From Oscheius tipulae (taxonomy: Eukaryota; Nematoda; Chromadorea; Rhabditida; Rhabditidae), in assembly GCA_037178975.1 (NCBI GenBank), contig JASJZH010000001.1, positions 6,742,501 to 6,806,500 on the forward strand: 64,000 bases of DNA, read 5' to 3'. A program made the translations under genes and the position numbers. A model generated the notes under the pieces. It did not search any database and was not told where the DNA came from. It was given only the letters and a program-made list of their open reading frames with translations. This document shows, one piece after another, positions 1 to 13,058 of the stretch. Position 1 is the first letter of the stretch; the number at the start of each line of letters is the position of its first letter.

Positions 1-628
1 ACACGGACTTCAGGGCAATGATTCTGGAAAGACTCTACCCTATGTGTTCTCCTTCATCATTCAGTTTTTGCCGACAGTAGTAGTTCTTCTGGCAACGTTC
101 TTCGTATCTGTAAGACCATTTTTTTTCGATATACTGTTAAGGGTTTCAGTTGGAAGGAAATTCAACCATGTTGTGCTCGTACTCTGATGTAGTCTGTTCG
201 TTTGGGGACGAGATGAAAATGAGCACCGAGGAGATTCGTCACATTATTGGACTGCATGTGAGTAGCACTTCTTCGAGCTCACATTCAGACATTTTCAGTT
301 TATTCTCTATCTCGTGACCAACTCCATTGCCTGGGTCTATCCTTTGACTCTCTTCTGCTGGCCGCCTGGACTAGCTATCTGTTCTCCGCCGTGGCTCATC
401 TGCTCCCTTCTTTCCATCGCTCTACAAGTCGGCTACAGTTATTTGAACGGCATCTTCCTTCACCGATTGATCTCAATCCCCTCCATTCTTCTGTCAATCA
501 GCTGGATGATCATTCTCGCTATTATTAACGAGATTTGTAAGCTACGAAGCATCAAAACATTCCTACGAGAGCAAAGAAGGACCAAGTTGGCTTTTGATAC
601 CAAGCTTGGCATGAACTCTCCCTACTGA
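1..628 (+). CDS. TMEM94-like multi-pass membrane protein, C-terminal part (5' end outside window)
   Basis: Three exons are visible: about 2-109, 150-257 and 299-628, separated by 40-41 bp introns with GTAAG/GTGAG donors and TTTCAG/TTTTCAG acceptors. All three join in phase 0. The translation is strongly hydrophobic with several membrane spans (residues such as FSFIIQFLPTVVVLLATFF in the first exon). It ends in KLAFDTKLGMNSPY, very close to the C-terminus I know for vertebrate TMEM94 (KLQFETKLGMNSPF), a P-type-ATPase-like ER membrane protein implicated in magnesium handling. The segment CWPPGLAICSPPW also looks like a conserved luminal/transmembrane loop. The catalytic half lies upstream of the window, so transport chemistry cannot be judged here. 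Identification rests on the C-terminal motif and hydropathy; fairly sure. Confidence 0.75.
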
Positions 629-725
629 CCGGTTTATAGAATCTATTCGAAACAGGCAGGTTTCCCTATATATCAAGTGTTTACGGTGACTTTCCTATTT
701 ATACGGTGCCATCCCATGTTCATAT

Positions 726-731
726 AATAAA
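726..731 (+). terminator. Poly(A) signal AATAAA of the TMEM94-like gene
   Basis: AATAAA lies about 100 bp after the stop codon at 628, the expected place for a short nematode 3' UTR. Confidence 0.6.
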
Positions 732-985
732 TCTTCAACTTTGCGATAACTTTATTTTATTCCAGTAGTCATAACAACGAAAGATGGTAGTTTTTATTGA
801 ATTGAGCTTCCAAACTGATCCGAGGCTTATAGCCCTCCTTCGAACACATTATGTTTGGAAAGCAAACGTTGGAGTATACATAATATTTAGGAAATAGGAT
901 CTTTAACAAGGATTAAACAAAACCTGCGAGCTGGAGGAAGAGAGAGAGAGGAAAGAGATCGTTATGACACGGAAAAGAGAGGTCT

Positions 986-3900
986 CTAACGTCTCTCCCG
1001 TTCTCTCTTGGCAGCTCTTGCCACAGCTTCATCTTCCGTCAGAGGCAGATAGTAGATAGAGGGCTGGGCAACCGTCTTCTTGAAGAATTCGTCGGCAGTC
1101 TTCTTTACGGGAGCCTCTTCCGTCTTCTTTTCCTCCTGGTCTCCACGGCTTGACTCATTGCGTCGTCTTTCCTTACGATCTGGCGAGCGTCTCTCCCTCT
1201 GCTTCTCACGATCCGCACGATGTGGAGGGGTCACGCTGCGATGACGCTTGCGATTCTCTCGCTCCTCCTTCTCCTTTACCTAAAAATCTTTTTTCTAGAC
1301 AGAATGAAAACGGACAAACCTCGCGCTCTTTCATCTTTTTCTCGATTTCACGAGCTTTCTCCCGTCCGTCTTTCTCGCGGCGTTCACGATCCTCTTCCTC
1401 CTTCTTACTGTTATCGCGAACCATCGTCTCCAGCTAAAAACGATTATCAGAGTTAAAAAAATAACTGAAAACTCACAGTAACTCTCAGTCCATTTCTTCC
1501 ACCAAGAGGAGCCAGAGTGGGACGGTCGCGGCGATCAGTTTTCTCCACCTTCCGGTCGCCCGAGTCCGTTTTCTCGTGATGACTGTCCGTAGAAAGAGTT
1601 CTCGAGTTTGAAGCAGATACCAGGGCCGGAGACTCGCCGCTCTTGTGACGGTCCATCTGAATTCGTTTTATGGAAGATTGCGAGAAAAATAGACTGACAG
1701 TTTCCTGGTTATCGAACTGGACGGTGAGTTTCTTTGGATTGCTGGCAGGCCAGTGATGATTGTGGAGGACGTTACGGATAGCTGCTGCCTGCTCAACGGA
1801 TCCCATCTGAAATTTGTAGTGTGAAGCACGCAATTGTTTTGTGAACGAATCTGTTGAAACCAAAAGGCTTTACCTTGACAAAGCAGTGACTCCTCAGATT
1901 GTCAATCCAGAAATCAGCGATCTCTCCTCCCTGTTTGCAAATTTCCAGCTTCAGATTGGGAATGGTGAATGGGCGCATCAAGCCACGAATGTGGACAATC
2001 TCAGATTCTGGGTACCTAAAAAAACGCATTGAGTTTACTTCAGACAGCCAAAAACTACTCCAATGTTATCTCAAGCAGTCCCAAGAAAACCAACCTGGAA
2101 GGAGAAACATCTCTTCCTTTTTCGGAAGAGGTACCCTTTTTATGTTCAACGCTCTTCTCTCTTGGCGGAGCTTTTATCTTCTGGCGTTCCTGCGATTTCG
2201 GCTTCTCTTCGACGGCAGCCTCCGCGGCAGGGCTGGGCGTCTCCTAAAATCAGTTTGTTTTAGACATGCTGCCTTCAAAAACGTACCAATTCCTTGCTGT
2301 CGCTCTTCTTCGGTTCATCCTCGACATTTGTCTCATCCATATCCCCGTCACCATAGTCCAACTCGACATGGTCTTCCTGTTCCGCTTCAACTGCTGTCAT
2401 CGGTGCTAAAAAAGGAAACCTTATAGCACAACAGTGGAAGGAGGCATGAGTTTTTATGAGAGGGATTTGAATAATTTCGAAAGTGCCTATAATAATAATG
2501 TTGATCAAGTGTTGCCTCTATACAATCGTTGAGTAAAGTTATATTTTTGTTTCAACATTTCGAAAAATATATTCATCTGATTGTGACGTCAGGGATCGCA
2601 GGAAAAAAGCTTCGCGTGTTCAGCAAGAGGTGGTGTAAACACTTCTCATCATCCCAGTTTTCTGAGTTTACTTGTTGCTACTTTATAAAAAGAGAAGTCT
2701 GTTCGAATTGGCAATTCGCTCGATCTGCACAATCGATTTTTCTCTCGACCAGGTATTGCAGCACATTTTTTGCGAACGTTATAATACGGAAACTACCTTG
2801 TTTTCGTTTAGCTTATTCACGAACGATCTTTTTTTCTAAAACTTGGTGAAAGTTCCTTTCGAGTTAGACATCCACTATTATCAAAAAGCAAATTGAGATA
2901 TTCTGAAAGTTTTTGGTCAAGTTATCTACGGCAGAAACAAGAAAATACAACGGAGGAGCCAGCGAGAAAGAAATATCTGGCGTGAACACAAAATACGTAC
3001 GTGTATATGAATGCGCGCGTATTTGAATTTAGTGATTTAAGTTGCATTAACTCACCTCCATTCTGGCTAGCTTTCTTTGGTTCCTCTTCGGGTGTTTCTG
3101 GACTCGGAGTACGGCTCCTTTCCCTAAAATGTTATTTGTCCACAGCACCTAACCGAAAAGTCAAAAAGAACACACGACTCGTCTCAAGAGAGATGTCCGA
3201 TGAGGAACTGTCTACAAAAAAGAGTAAACGTGAGCGGTCTTTGTCATTTTTGTCAGTATTACACTAGATACACACTTATGAGACTTTGTAGTAGGGGTGT
3301 CCTCCTTCGAACTGAAAAATATACATGAATTCCTCACACTTCTGTCTCTTACTCTTTGTGAGGTGGCGATTCTTTGGCAGAAGACACGGCCTTTGGCGGT
3401 GGGGTTTCAGGCTAAAACACGTTTAAAAAGGAAATCACAGCAAAGAGAACCTTTGTCTCCGCAGGAGTCTTCTCTTCGTTCTCTATCTTTTTCTCTGCCG
3501 TTTTGGCCTCCACCTCCAACTGAACTTTGTCAACTTTCTCCTCAATCTCTTCCTTTCTAGTCTCCTCCTTTCCGGGATCAGCTTCAGAGTCACTTTCTTC
3601 ATCCTTTTGAACAGGTTTGGATGGACTGTCCTTTTGGGGAGATACACTTTCCGAGGCTCGACGAACGCGCTCTGAAAAGTTTTGCTTGTGTGGCTTGATT
3701 ATCCTGTTTAATCCGACTACCACCTGATGGCAATTTTTCGGTGTCAGTTCTGTCCTATTCCCAATCACCAGCTGCCGACGGTAGCTTCGCAGTCCGTTTA
3801 GTTTTGGCTTAAAATTGATAACAGGCGGCTTCGCCTCTTTAAGTAAACAGAAGTTGCCCCACAGTTGACTTGTCCCCTTGTCTCTTGACATGCAGTTTCT

Positions 3901-4372
3901 TTGGGTATTAGTGTTGAATGCACCATGACAGACAGACGGACGGACACCACTCCGCTTTAGTAAAAAAAAAGAGTATAGGACAAATTCCAAGCGCCACAAC
4001 CACGTACCTTTCTCGACCGTGGCCTTGTTCAAGGCTGCTGCCTGCCGAGCTTTGTAAGCAGCGACGAGCGAGTTCTCCGGAGACTGAAATTCTTTAGCCT
4101 CTCCCGTATTCTCTCGCCTTACCTTGGTCGGAGACGCGGCCTCTGGGATCGACTTGGCCGGAGAGGCTTCATGCTGTGTTCCTTCTGTCAAGAACTGAAA
4201 AGTATATGAGAATGATGAATATAGTTTGAGAACGAACCTCTCTGAGACGGTCAGCCAACTCTTTTTTGTTTCCAGTTTTGGGCAGACCGCGTTTTTCGAG
4301 TTCTTCGCGGAGGTCGACTACTCTCAAGCTGGACAGCGGATGGCCGTTCACAATCGGGTCCTCGTCCGACAT
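986..4372 (-). CDS. Acinus-like SAP/RRM splicing and exon-junction factor
   Basis: Minus-strand gene of about a dozen short exons. The first exon (4372-4238) encodes a SAP DNA/RNA-binding domain (LSSLRVVDLREELEKRGLPK, residues about 12-45). Middle exons (4194-4123, 4083-4008, 3671-3451, 3411-3353 and others) are Lys/Glu/Ser-rich. The exons at about 2012-1870 and 1803-1703 encode an RRM (IVHIRGLMRPFTIPNLKLE, then AAAIRNVLHNHHWPASNPKK). The last exon ends in an RSB-type motif (FFKKTVAQPSIYYLPLTEDE) before an Arg-rich tail. SAP, RRM and RSB in this order is the signature of Acinus, the scaffold of the ASAP complex with RNPS1 and SAP18 that binds the exon-junction complex. The intron 3672-4007 carries a dispersed repeat also found near 28.4 kb. 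The exons between 2500 and 3310 are the least certain. Confidence 0.82.
3765..3895. repeat. Dispersed repeat copy inside an Acinus intron
   Basis: About 120 bp here (from the CCAGCTGCCGACGGTAGCTT stretch to the CCCCTTGTCTCTT stretch) is about 85-90 percent identical, same orientation, to 28325-28435. The intron is unusually long for this gene (about 335 bp versus about 40), consistent with an insertion. No ends or target duplication were resolved. Confidence 0.7.
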
Positions 4373-4819
4373 TTTTCCACTGAAATTGCCTGATTACTGT
4401 TCAACATAAATTACAAAATTCAAAAACAACAAGGCAGGGTTAATTCCTATTGGTCACTATGACTACCTGATTTTCGAAAATGATAAGGTTTTGACTATTA
4501 AATTAAAGCTGTCAGGTGAACCAACATCGATTTTAATCAGAACTATAAAAGTGGAATTCAAATACAAAGGTATTGAGACAAGAAGGAAAAGCTGGCAAAC
4601 ATTCAAAATTGAGTCAATCCGCCAATCTTGGCTAAACGCCACCCAGAGTCACGTATCCGCGACCTGTACCATCTCTTCAATTAAACCTTTGTCGTCTGCT
4701 CGAAAATGTTCTCTCTTCAAATAAGCTTCAGCTTTTTCAAAGAAATTCTCTGAAAACATAAATTAGGCGCTTTCTCAGCTTGGAACGCTTTCTGGTTGCT
4801 ATTTGAACAGTTCAGAGCT
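4373..4819. promoter_or_regulatory. Shared intergenic region between divergent Acinus and CABIN1-like genes
   Basis: This 447-bp interval separates the start codons of two head-to-head genes that both encode nuclear proteins, so it must hold both promoters. It is AT-rich. An acceptor-like ACAG lies eight bases before the CABIN1-like ATG and could take a trans-spliced leader. No specific factor site was recognised. Confidence 0.4.
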
Positions 4820-7800
4820 ATGGACAAGCCTTCTTCTTCTAAAGTTGTCGACGAGATTGTCTTGGACAGTGACACGGAAATTGATGATGACGAAGTCGTG
4901 GAGATCAGCGAAGATTCGACCAGTTCGGACGAGGTAGAGTCTTCTTTGGGATCCAAGGAAAAATATTTCAGGGATCGTCGAAAGAGGACGAGAAGCCGGA
5001 GAAATCCAAGGTGAATGGACATGCGGAGGTTGATGAAGAGGAGGAGGATGTAGAAGAAGAAGGCGGGAGTGAGAGTGAGAGTCTAGAATCAGAAGAAGAG
5101 GTCGAAGACGAGGAGAATAGCGACGAGGATGAGAGTGAAGAAGAGTCCGAAGGAGATGACTCCGTCTGGGACTCGTTCGACGAAGAAAATGTCGTCGCTC
5201 CCAGTCAAGAAGCCAATGTAAGTCATTCTTCAGTCCTTTTCAAATCAAAAACATCCCTAGGAAGCGGCAGTACTGCGTGATTACTCTGCTGGACTGGAAG
5301 ACATGGTCTCAGAGAAACCAGAAAAGGCTCGAAAGGCCTTCGAGAAAGTTCTGAAGAACCCGATGGTGTCGGTCTTCCACAAGGAGAACATCTGCTGGGA
5401 AGGGGAATTCGACGAGAATCTGTCGAAAATGGCCCGACTCTTCATTGGATGCCACAAGAATCTGGTCAGTCTGGACGAGGAAAACAGAATGGGACATCTC
5501 TTACAGGTTGGTGAGCACTGTCCAGAAAATAAGAGTTAAGGTACTCTCACTGTCCCCGAAGAACAACCAGCTCCTCTGGGAAGAACTCGGATTCTGCTCC
5601 CTGGAACAAGGAGATCCGACATTGGCCAAGTATGCCTTCAAAAGAGCCGAAACTGAAGATGGGAACGACGCTCTCGTCTCAGTTTTCTATCTGACTGGAG
5701 AGTATCATGGTAAGCAAGTTTGTTTCCTGAAAAGAGCCGTTTCAGCCTGCCTCGAATACATAAAAATAGACATGGACAAGGGAAATATAAACAAAAAGTT
5801 TATGTATCTGAAGGAGAGAATTAGAGACATTAACAAACATTTTCGGTAACTTTTGATTGTGGAAAAGGCAACAGGATAATTTCAGGCAATTCCACGACGA
5901 CCTTTTTCAAGAAGACCGCATTTTTGGAGATCTCCCTGTTTTTTTGACCGATGCGGAACGAGTAGAGGCAGGCTTCAATCATTCATTCGTAACAGCCTTG
6001 TTCAGATGCAAGAACGGCTTCGCGTCGCCCAAGAAAAGTACGGTAATATTATAGTCGAGCAGAAGCCCGAGACGTATGAGCCACTCGAAGTGGAAATCGA
6101 CTTGGAATTGGATTTGAAGACTGTCTGTATCTTGTTCTGCGACCTGTTCGACCGAATTGAGAGCTATTCTTCGCTTGCCCGTCAAAAGATTTACTTCAAA
6201 CGATGGGACAATCATCAGGACTTCTTGGACAGTAAGGCTGTGCTAGACGAGATGGTCGATTTGGTCGAAGCGACGGAAGACTTACTTAAACAGGTAATGG
6301 TTCATTCTTTTCTTTGCTTATTGCTTCAGGTCGACGACAAGATCAAAGAAGAAGAAGTTGAAGCTGCCCAGACGGCTAAGGAGACGGCTGAAGCGAATGT
6401 CCGAAAGTCTATGAGGATGTTAGAACGCCGCTGTGCCAGTCCAGATACGATGGTTACAGTCTCTATGCCTCCTTCAGTCGACGAGTCGCAATCGTCTCTC
6501 CCTCCGACGGAACTCTCAGCCCATTTCAAACTCCAAGCTCCTTATACTCTACCTCTTCTGAATGCGACCACTCGTCCCTCGAGGACACCAACCCCAAATG
6601 GAGCTCCGGAATTCTTTAGCGAAACCTTCCTGCTGTGTTTGATTCGCAGTGAGCTGATGGAGAGCTCCTGGACGATGAAGGAGATCTGTGACGTCGTTCT
6701 TCTGAATCTCGCGGAAGTCTGTCCAGTGCTTGGATCCATGCCGAAACATCTTCACGAGGTCATGATTCAACTGTACAGAAGACTGAACAGGATGTGTAGC
6801 AACTTAGAAGAGCAGAAATATCTCACTTTACATGTTCTCATGGACGACCTTGGTGAGTTACCTTTGTTGACTCTTTTGTATTGAATTCTCAGGAGATGAT
6901 CACGGTCGAGACTACACTACCCGTTGGCACAACAGTGAAAACGAATGGCTTGACCGTAGTCTAGCCCTTCGATATGTCTGGAATTGTGCAAGATTCTTTA
7001 CGCGGGAGACAACAAGACTCGAATACCTCGAGGTGATTTCGCGGGCTTTTGAAGAAGACGAAGTTCTGATGACCGGCACTGGCACTCTTTGCCTTTACGA
7101 CATCCATCGTTTGACCGAGAAAGTGTCAAAGGTTGAACGGATTCGCAGCATCAAACTGTATGCCGAGACAAACATGTATGAAGAGGTATGAGATTTCAAG
7201 TTTTGTAACAAAGTGAACATTCAGGTGGTCAACATCATGAGTACAGATATTGAGTTCAGTAGTCTCGAAGTATCCGAGATTCCTGTCATGCTGAACTACT
7301 GGTTCAGGTCTCTCTTTGCTATGAATAAGCATCAAGAAGCAGCTGATCTGATATGCAGGTAGATTCCTTTGCCAAAATCGTGTGACAAACACCTTTCAGA
7401 GTTCTGACCCATTTTTTGAAAGAGGACGACTTTGACGATATATTGCCGAAGATTATGGAGTGGTTTGACGGTATCCAACTTGAATCTGTCGGTCACATTG
7501 GACTCTCTGCCCTCGGATTCACTTTCTCTCATGTGATTGAAAGAAAGAGGACCAGCTGGATGTATTGGAAGAAGTTTTACAAGATTCTGAGAGCTATGGA
7601 AGGCCCTATCTCAGCAGACTACATCTCCTCATTGACCGCGTCCAGTCACGATGAGGCTCTTCCTCTGCAATCGCTTGAACTGCTTTCGAAAGCTCACGAG
7701 GCTCTCGGAGCTGGCGGTCATTGTGCCAAGGAAAACAAGGGAGAGTTTATCGTTTTTATGATCGAGGAGATGGCCAAGGCTTACGAGCACGAAGGACTTG

Positions 7801-10249
7801 TGCAGCAGCTTATAAGGAAAGAGAATGCGTGGATTCTGTGCAATATGGACGAGGAGATCGACCAGCTTCTGCACTGCGCCTTCGGGTACCTTTCCTTTGC
7901 TTTCCTTCATCAATGATTCGTCTTTCAGTCGCTACTCGAAGAGAAGAAAGCAGATGAGCGAGCACTACTCCAAGCCAGCGCTGACCGATTGTTCTGCCTT
8001 GGCTGTTCCAGCTCTGACTTTGGCTATTCCCAGACCATTGCCCTTGTTCGAAGACAAAGAACGACTTGGTCACGATGTTCCGGAGCTGATTGTGGCCAAG
8101 TTCCAACAAGTTTTGTCTATTAGCCAGGAGAGAAAGCAGGTGTTGATCGAGTTCAAGGATTGGATGAAGAGGGCGAGGAAGGAGGAAATCGAACAGGAGA
8201 GGTGAGACCTTAATCTGGAAGAAGCATCACAGAACTTGGACTTTTTAGTATTTCTTGGCCGCACGTGGCTGGATCCGATACTGAACTCGAGGCTGTCATT
8301 TGGTACCTAATGGCTCTGTCCAGCTACCGCCAGAACAGCAATACCGAGACCAAGTTCTACTGCCAGCTGTTCCTAACAAGTGGAAGGGCAAAATACTCGA
8401 ATCCGGTCACCACATCTGCATGGGGCATGCTAGCTCATACGATGATCGCCAATCTCTTCAATATGGACGAAGAGGACATGTTTAGACAGTGGGAATGGAG
8501 GACAATGGCCTATAGGGTACGTTTTTTGAAGAATTCACACTGTCGAAACTTCAGATTGGCATTCACATCGATCCCACGATGGGAATCCTTCACTTCCAAC
8601 TAGGAAATGCTCTCTATCAAACGGCTACAGTCTTCAAGAGATATATTCGCGAAGTAATTTTCCCTACGAAATGTTCCGTATATTCTTTTTACAGCTCCCC
8701 TCTGACCATTATCTTTACAAGCATCGTTCGCTAGTTGGCAAGCTGCGTCAAGAAGCCCAAGAGCACTTTGAGACCTGTGTCCTGATTCCTCCTTCCGACA
8801 ACAAGATCGAGGAATACCAATGGTTGTCCTTTTTCTTCTTAGCCAAACTCCATGCCAAGAGAGCGGAAGCTGACGTGGTCAAGGTATTTTGCATTCTCTT
8901 AAGAATTCATAACAGTTTCAGGTGGTCGATAACTTTTTTGAGGCCGCTTGCAGTTGTGAGCTGGGAGACTTCTTCTATTATCCGTTGAAGATCAACATCA
9001 AGAAACAAGGTAACCTCGAGCCAGTCGAGCTCCACTATCAGCTCTACAACTCGATTTGGAAGTACCTCCGCAATACGTGAGTGCCTATCGTGTTTCTTCT
9101 AGAACAATCTTTCAGTCCCGATCCAGAGGAATCCGTTCTTTTGACTCTACTCTCCTACGCTCGTGGCTTTCGCTCCCACAAGGTAGTCAAGAGCGCCAAT
9201 TCGCTGTTCAAAGCCAATCCCGAGCTGGAAGAGCTTTTGCTGAAAATGTGCGTTGATGTCGACAAGGAGAGTAGAAACAAAGAGGAGATTGAGATCGCTG
9301 TAGGTGTCCTTTGAATTGCAAGAACCATTCTTTCAGCTGAATGACGTCGCGACTCGAGTAGATCTGATCGACGAGCTTTGGAACATGTGTTACAAGGCGT
9401 TCGAGCTTGTCTACGAACGATTCCCACATCACAAGGCAGCCTATCGTCTAGCCGAAATGGAAATCGATCGGAGCAACTTCACGAAGGCTCACGATCAACT
9501 CCTCAAGGGAGTTTTCAGACGCAAAAAGAAGGAAGATGCTTTCTTTGACGTGAGTTCTTTTGCAGTTCAGATGACGCGAGTTCTTTAGAATTTTATCGAA
9601 ATCGGTTCACCGGACATTACGCGATCAGGCTCTCATGAATATCACGTGGAGAGAGCAACAGCATTGCTCCTTAAAGTCCTCATTCAAGAAAAGGATGCCC
9701 CGCACATGTTGCAACTCCTCGCCACTTTGATCACGGCCATGGGTGAACAAGACGAGTGAGTCTACTTATGAGACCAGGCATTGCAACCGTTTTTAGAGCA
9801 AATGTGAAGCCAGCTGCTCGGCTGCGATTCATCAAAGTCATTCTAGCTGGTTTAAACAAGAGCCTCAAAGATATCGGTCAGAAACATCCAACGACCGAGA
9901 TCGTACGGGTATGGCAGAAGTTGGAAAAGTGAGTCGTTTGCCAGTTATATAATTAAACATATGCAGATATTCCAACGCGTCTCCACAGCTTCGAGTGATC
10001 AAGGAACACTTCAAGAGGACTGTTCAGCCCAAAGTTGGGGATCTGTCCAAACTGGCCGCACAGCAGTCGATTCGTGATGAACAGGCCAAGAAACCGGGAA
10101 GAAAGCGCAAGTTCACGACGTTCGATCTCGGAATGGAGGTTCCCAGGCCTCCACCTCAACCCATTCTCCCCAGGCCTACTGTCACTCAACTAGAAGCTGT
10201 ACAGCTCCTGGTTCAAAATGTTCTCGGTACGGGTGTACTACCTCAATAG
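4820..10249 (+). CDS. CABIN1/Hir3-like TPR subunit of the HIRA histone-chaperone complex
   Basis: Long gene of about 20 exons with short introns. The start at 4820 precedes an acidic N-terminus (residues about 15-130, rich in D/E/S). Next come TPR-like helices (MVSEKPEKARKAFEKVLKNP, then LLWEELGFCSLEQGDPTLAK), a long helical middle, and a C-terminal block ending at 10249. That block includes FPHHKAAYRLAEMEID and a run around ITRSGSHEYHVERATALLLK, which resembles the vertebrate CABIN1 region containing 'IDRPGSFAWHMNRSIVLLL'. CABIN1 (yeast Hir3) is the TPR scaffold of the HIRA complex for replication-independent H3.3 deposition. A Lys-rich stretch (KKPGRKRKFTTFD) near the end could be nuclear-targeting. 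GTF3C3, another TPR protein, was considered but the C-terminal block favours CABIN1. Confidence 0.72.
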
Positions 10250-10665
10250 ATCTCGGTGTGTGTATGAAAACGGGTTACTGTAATAAACATTGCATTAAGC
10301 TTCTGCTCAGAGGATTTTCGTTCGACCCTTGTCCAATCTAAGTTAAGAATTCCCATTCTTTCGTCTCTCATTCATTCCCAAAACTCAGACAATAGTATCT
10401 TCTAAACAGGCTCCGGAGACCAATTCGAATGTTTCGATCCCGTTCTTCCCCCTCATCTGACCTGATTCTGAGCTGTCTCTCTCGTCACTCCTCATCAACA
10501 GCAGGAATCGCGTCAGCCAGATCACCTTCATTTCCTCTTCTCATCCTACCTGTAATTAGGTTTCTTGCCTGTCCCCCCTCCTTCGCTCTCTGCCCTGGTC
10601 GCTCTAACGAGACGAACGGAAGGAGCGAACAGTGGACGACTGATTCGTCCTTCTCACTTTCAAAT
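10250..10665. other. Intergenic: CABIN1-like 3' UTR and upstream region of the receptor gene
   Basis: AATAAA at 10282-10287 serves the upstream gene. The remainder is CT-rich (about 10430-10640) with open frames but no recognisable protein, and probably contains the promoter of the receptor gene at 10666. Confidence 0.5.
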
Positions 10666-11988
10666 ATGCCTTCCCTTCAGCTTGTTTACTATCTAGTTGT
10701 TGGAATTGCTAGTATTCTATTGAACACGTTCATCATTCTAGCCAGTATCCGATTCGTCAGGTACGTTTCCCATTAGCGATGAATGGGCCTATGATTAGAG
10801 AGAGGACACATGTCATTTTGCAGAGGTGAGTTCAAGTGGGTCTTTTTGGGCTCATCAGCCACGAATGTTCTGCTCAGCTGTAGCCAACTTCTCTTGATGC
10901 CAGGAGCTGTTCATTGGCCCGGAATGGGGGAACTCGAGGTCATCGTCTCGTCCAATCCTTGGATGGAGGGTCGTCAATGGCTCTGTTCTCTACTCTACGA
11001 CGTTTTTTACTTTCGACAGCTTGAGGCTTCAGTACTATGTATCTGTCTAGTTCCTTTGAACAGAGCCTGTGCCATCTGCTGGCGAAGCATTGCTCCGACA
11101 AATGCGAAACTCTGGACGGTTCTTGGTAGGACTTTTCGGTAACTGACTCACAATAAGGAATATTGAAGCTATCATCCCGAACGTGGTCCCATTCCTCTTT
11201 TTGCTCTTGGTCAAGCAGTTTCCGGGAACAACTTATGAAGACTTAAACAGGTTCTCACCTCCGGCTCTGGCACAGTACATTTAACTTGGTTCTGACCATA
11301 CATTAGTTTACAGATTGGACCAAAAGGAGTTGATCATCTGTACTCTGACATCACATTTTCTAAAAGTCAAGGACGTCCTCCAGACCTCGTTCTTCCTTCT
11401 TTGCCCCCTGATCTCATATCCAGTCGCAATTGTAAGCACCTCAACTTTTCTGTCTCATTATGTTCAGCTCTGCGTAACAAAACTACTTATATTTGTGTGG
11501 AAGAGTCAGCGGAATGTCAGGACGAACGTTTCCCAGTTGGTCATTCAGAGACAGAAGGGAATCCTCGTCACTATTTGTATTCAGGTAGGAGGTATCATCA
11601 CACAGATTTCTAAACTGCTCAGGCCATAGCTCCATTGATCTTCTTCTCCCCGCTGTTCGTCTCGATGCTGTTCGGAGACCGAGGCGACCTCCATCCAAAC
11701 GAGTGGAGCGGTGCTGAATCCGTTCATCTTATGACGGCTGTCTGTCCTCTGGTCGATGCCGTGGCCACAGTCACCTGTCTAAAACCGTTCAGAAAAGCAC
11801 TAACGCAGTGTGGAGCACCGCCTAAGAACCGTGTGGACAAAATGGAGAGCACGGTAAGATCGGAAGGGCATGGTAGATAAACTGTGTTTTAGCCAAGGAG
11901 ACCGCCCTCCCGCACGGGAATCGAAATGGAAGAACGCTCAGGATTCAAGCTGCCAGGAAGCACAGAATTTATCGAATCGCGAGTGTAA
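10666..11988 (+). CDS. Nematode-type seven-transmembrane (serpentine) receptor-like protein
   Basis: About eight exons with canonical splices (first exon 10666-10760 joins in phase 2 to the exon starting after the TTGCAG near 10824). The product has repeated hydrophobic helices: LVYYLVVGIASILLNTFIIL, a helix around FLGSSATNVLLSCSQLLLM, an LCICLVPLNRACAICW segment in the DRY-like position, IPNVVPFLFLLLVKQF, a serine/cysteine-rich helix in exon 5, and a last helix before a hydrophilic tail ending ...GSTEFIESRV. The layout and tail fit the large nematode chemoreceptor-type GPCR families; I cannot assign an exact class. The CLVPLNRACAICW stretch replaces a classical DRY motif. AATAAA lies at 12006-12011. 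Confidence 0.6.
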
Positions 11989-12305
11989 AGTCATATACTG
12001 CCAGTAATAAATCGTAGCTAGTCAATCTCTCAGATTTAGTCAGTGTTCTGATTGTTACACCGTCAAAATTCACTTTCGCCTTCATCTAGGAACCCATATT
12101 GTCTCTTTCCTGCCTCTCGCCGAGTCCACAAAGTTTCACGCTCACGTGCAAAAGTTGTATGCTAATCTCCCCCCCTTCTCGACGATCAATGTGCGCGCCC
12201 GGCTATGTTAATTAGCACGGGCGCCGCCGTTGCCAAGTCTCACAAAGAGCTTCTTCCATTTCATTCGCACTCAATCTAAGGGGGGAGATCTCTTTCTCGC
12301 TTCCG

Positions 12306-12444
12306 ATGGCCTTGACTTCGAAGGATCTGTCTCTTGAGGAGATTCGAGAGATGGAGAAGGAGTTGAAGACGAGGAACCAGCAAAGAAGATTCCCACAAAG
12401 AGTAAAACAAGACGAGACGGAGGAGAAGCAGGAGGAGAAGTGGG
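12306..12444 (+). CDS. Putative short coding exon upstream of the POU gene
   Basis: ATG at 12306 opens a 46-codon charged frame (begins MALTSKDLSLEEIREMEKEL) that ends at a good donor (G|GTGAGG). Two further open stretches follow at 12541-12602 and 12714-12771, the latter pairing in phase 1 with the former (encodes GSVIKQILRKKSFLAKGPV). I could not join these to each other and to the POU exons in one unbroken frame, so they may be alternative 5' exons of the POU gene or a separate small gene. The helix-like, highly charged composition argues for real coding sequence. Confidence 0.35.
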
Positions 12445-13058
12445 GTGAGGAGTGTGTTCTTTGGAATGATTTTCCCACTAGTAACGATCGCCCCGCTTCT
12501 ATTGTTCTTTTTTATTAACACAACCACAGTCTGTTTGTAGTATGCAGCTAAGAGACCTGTTGAATCACAAGAGTCAGTTTACCCGCAAACATCCAATACC
12601 ATTGAATAATTCGATGGAAAGTGAGACCCATAAACTGGACGCGATTTGTCAAATCTGACTCGGTGTTACTCACTGTTTCGTCTATTTGTGTTATTTATTA
12701 TCAATCGTCTAGAAGGATCTGTCATCAAGCAGATCCTCCGAAAGAAAAGTTTCTTAGCCAAGGGCCCAGTTGTAAGATGATCTCCTCGCATTTCTCATTA
12801 GCATGCCATTGAAAATGCTCAGGACTCTCACACCGAGTCGGCTCCCGTAATCACCTATAATATGAGCTCTCTCTGGTCATTTGCATAAAGTGGGTAATTA
12901 GCAGAGACTCCTTTTTCCATAATATTGTTTTCTCGGGGACATCGATTTCGTTTTGCTTCGAGAAATTAGCATTCCCACGTGTCTGGCGAGATGATTCGGT
13001 CCCGAGAGAGACTATTACGATTATTGAATAAGTGCACATTCGTTTTTTCCTAGGCGAA

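Noticed and set aside
4820..10249. GTF3C3 (TFIIIC TPR subunit) as identity of the large TPR gene
   Set aside because: N-terminal TPRs alone would fit, but the C-terminal GSHEYHVERATALLL block and overall layout match CABIN1/Hir3 better.
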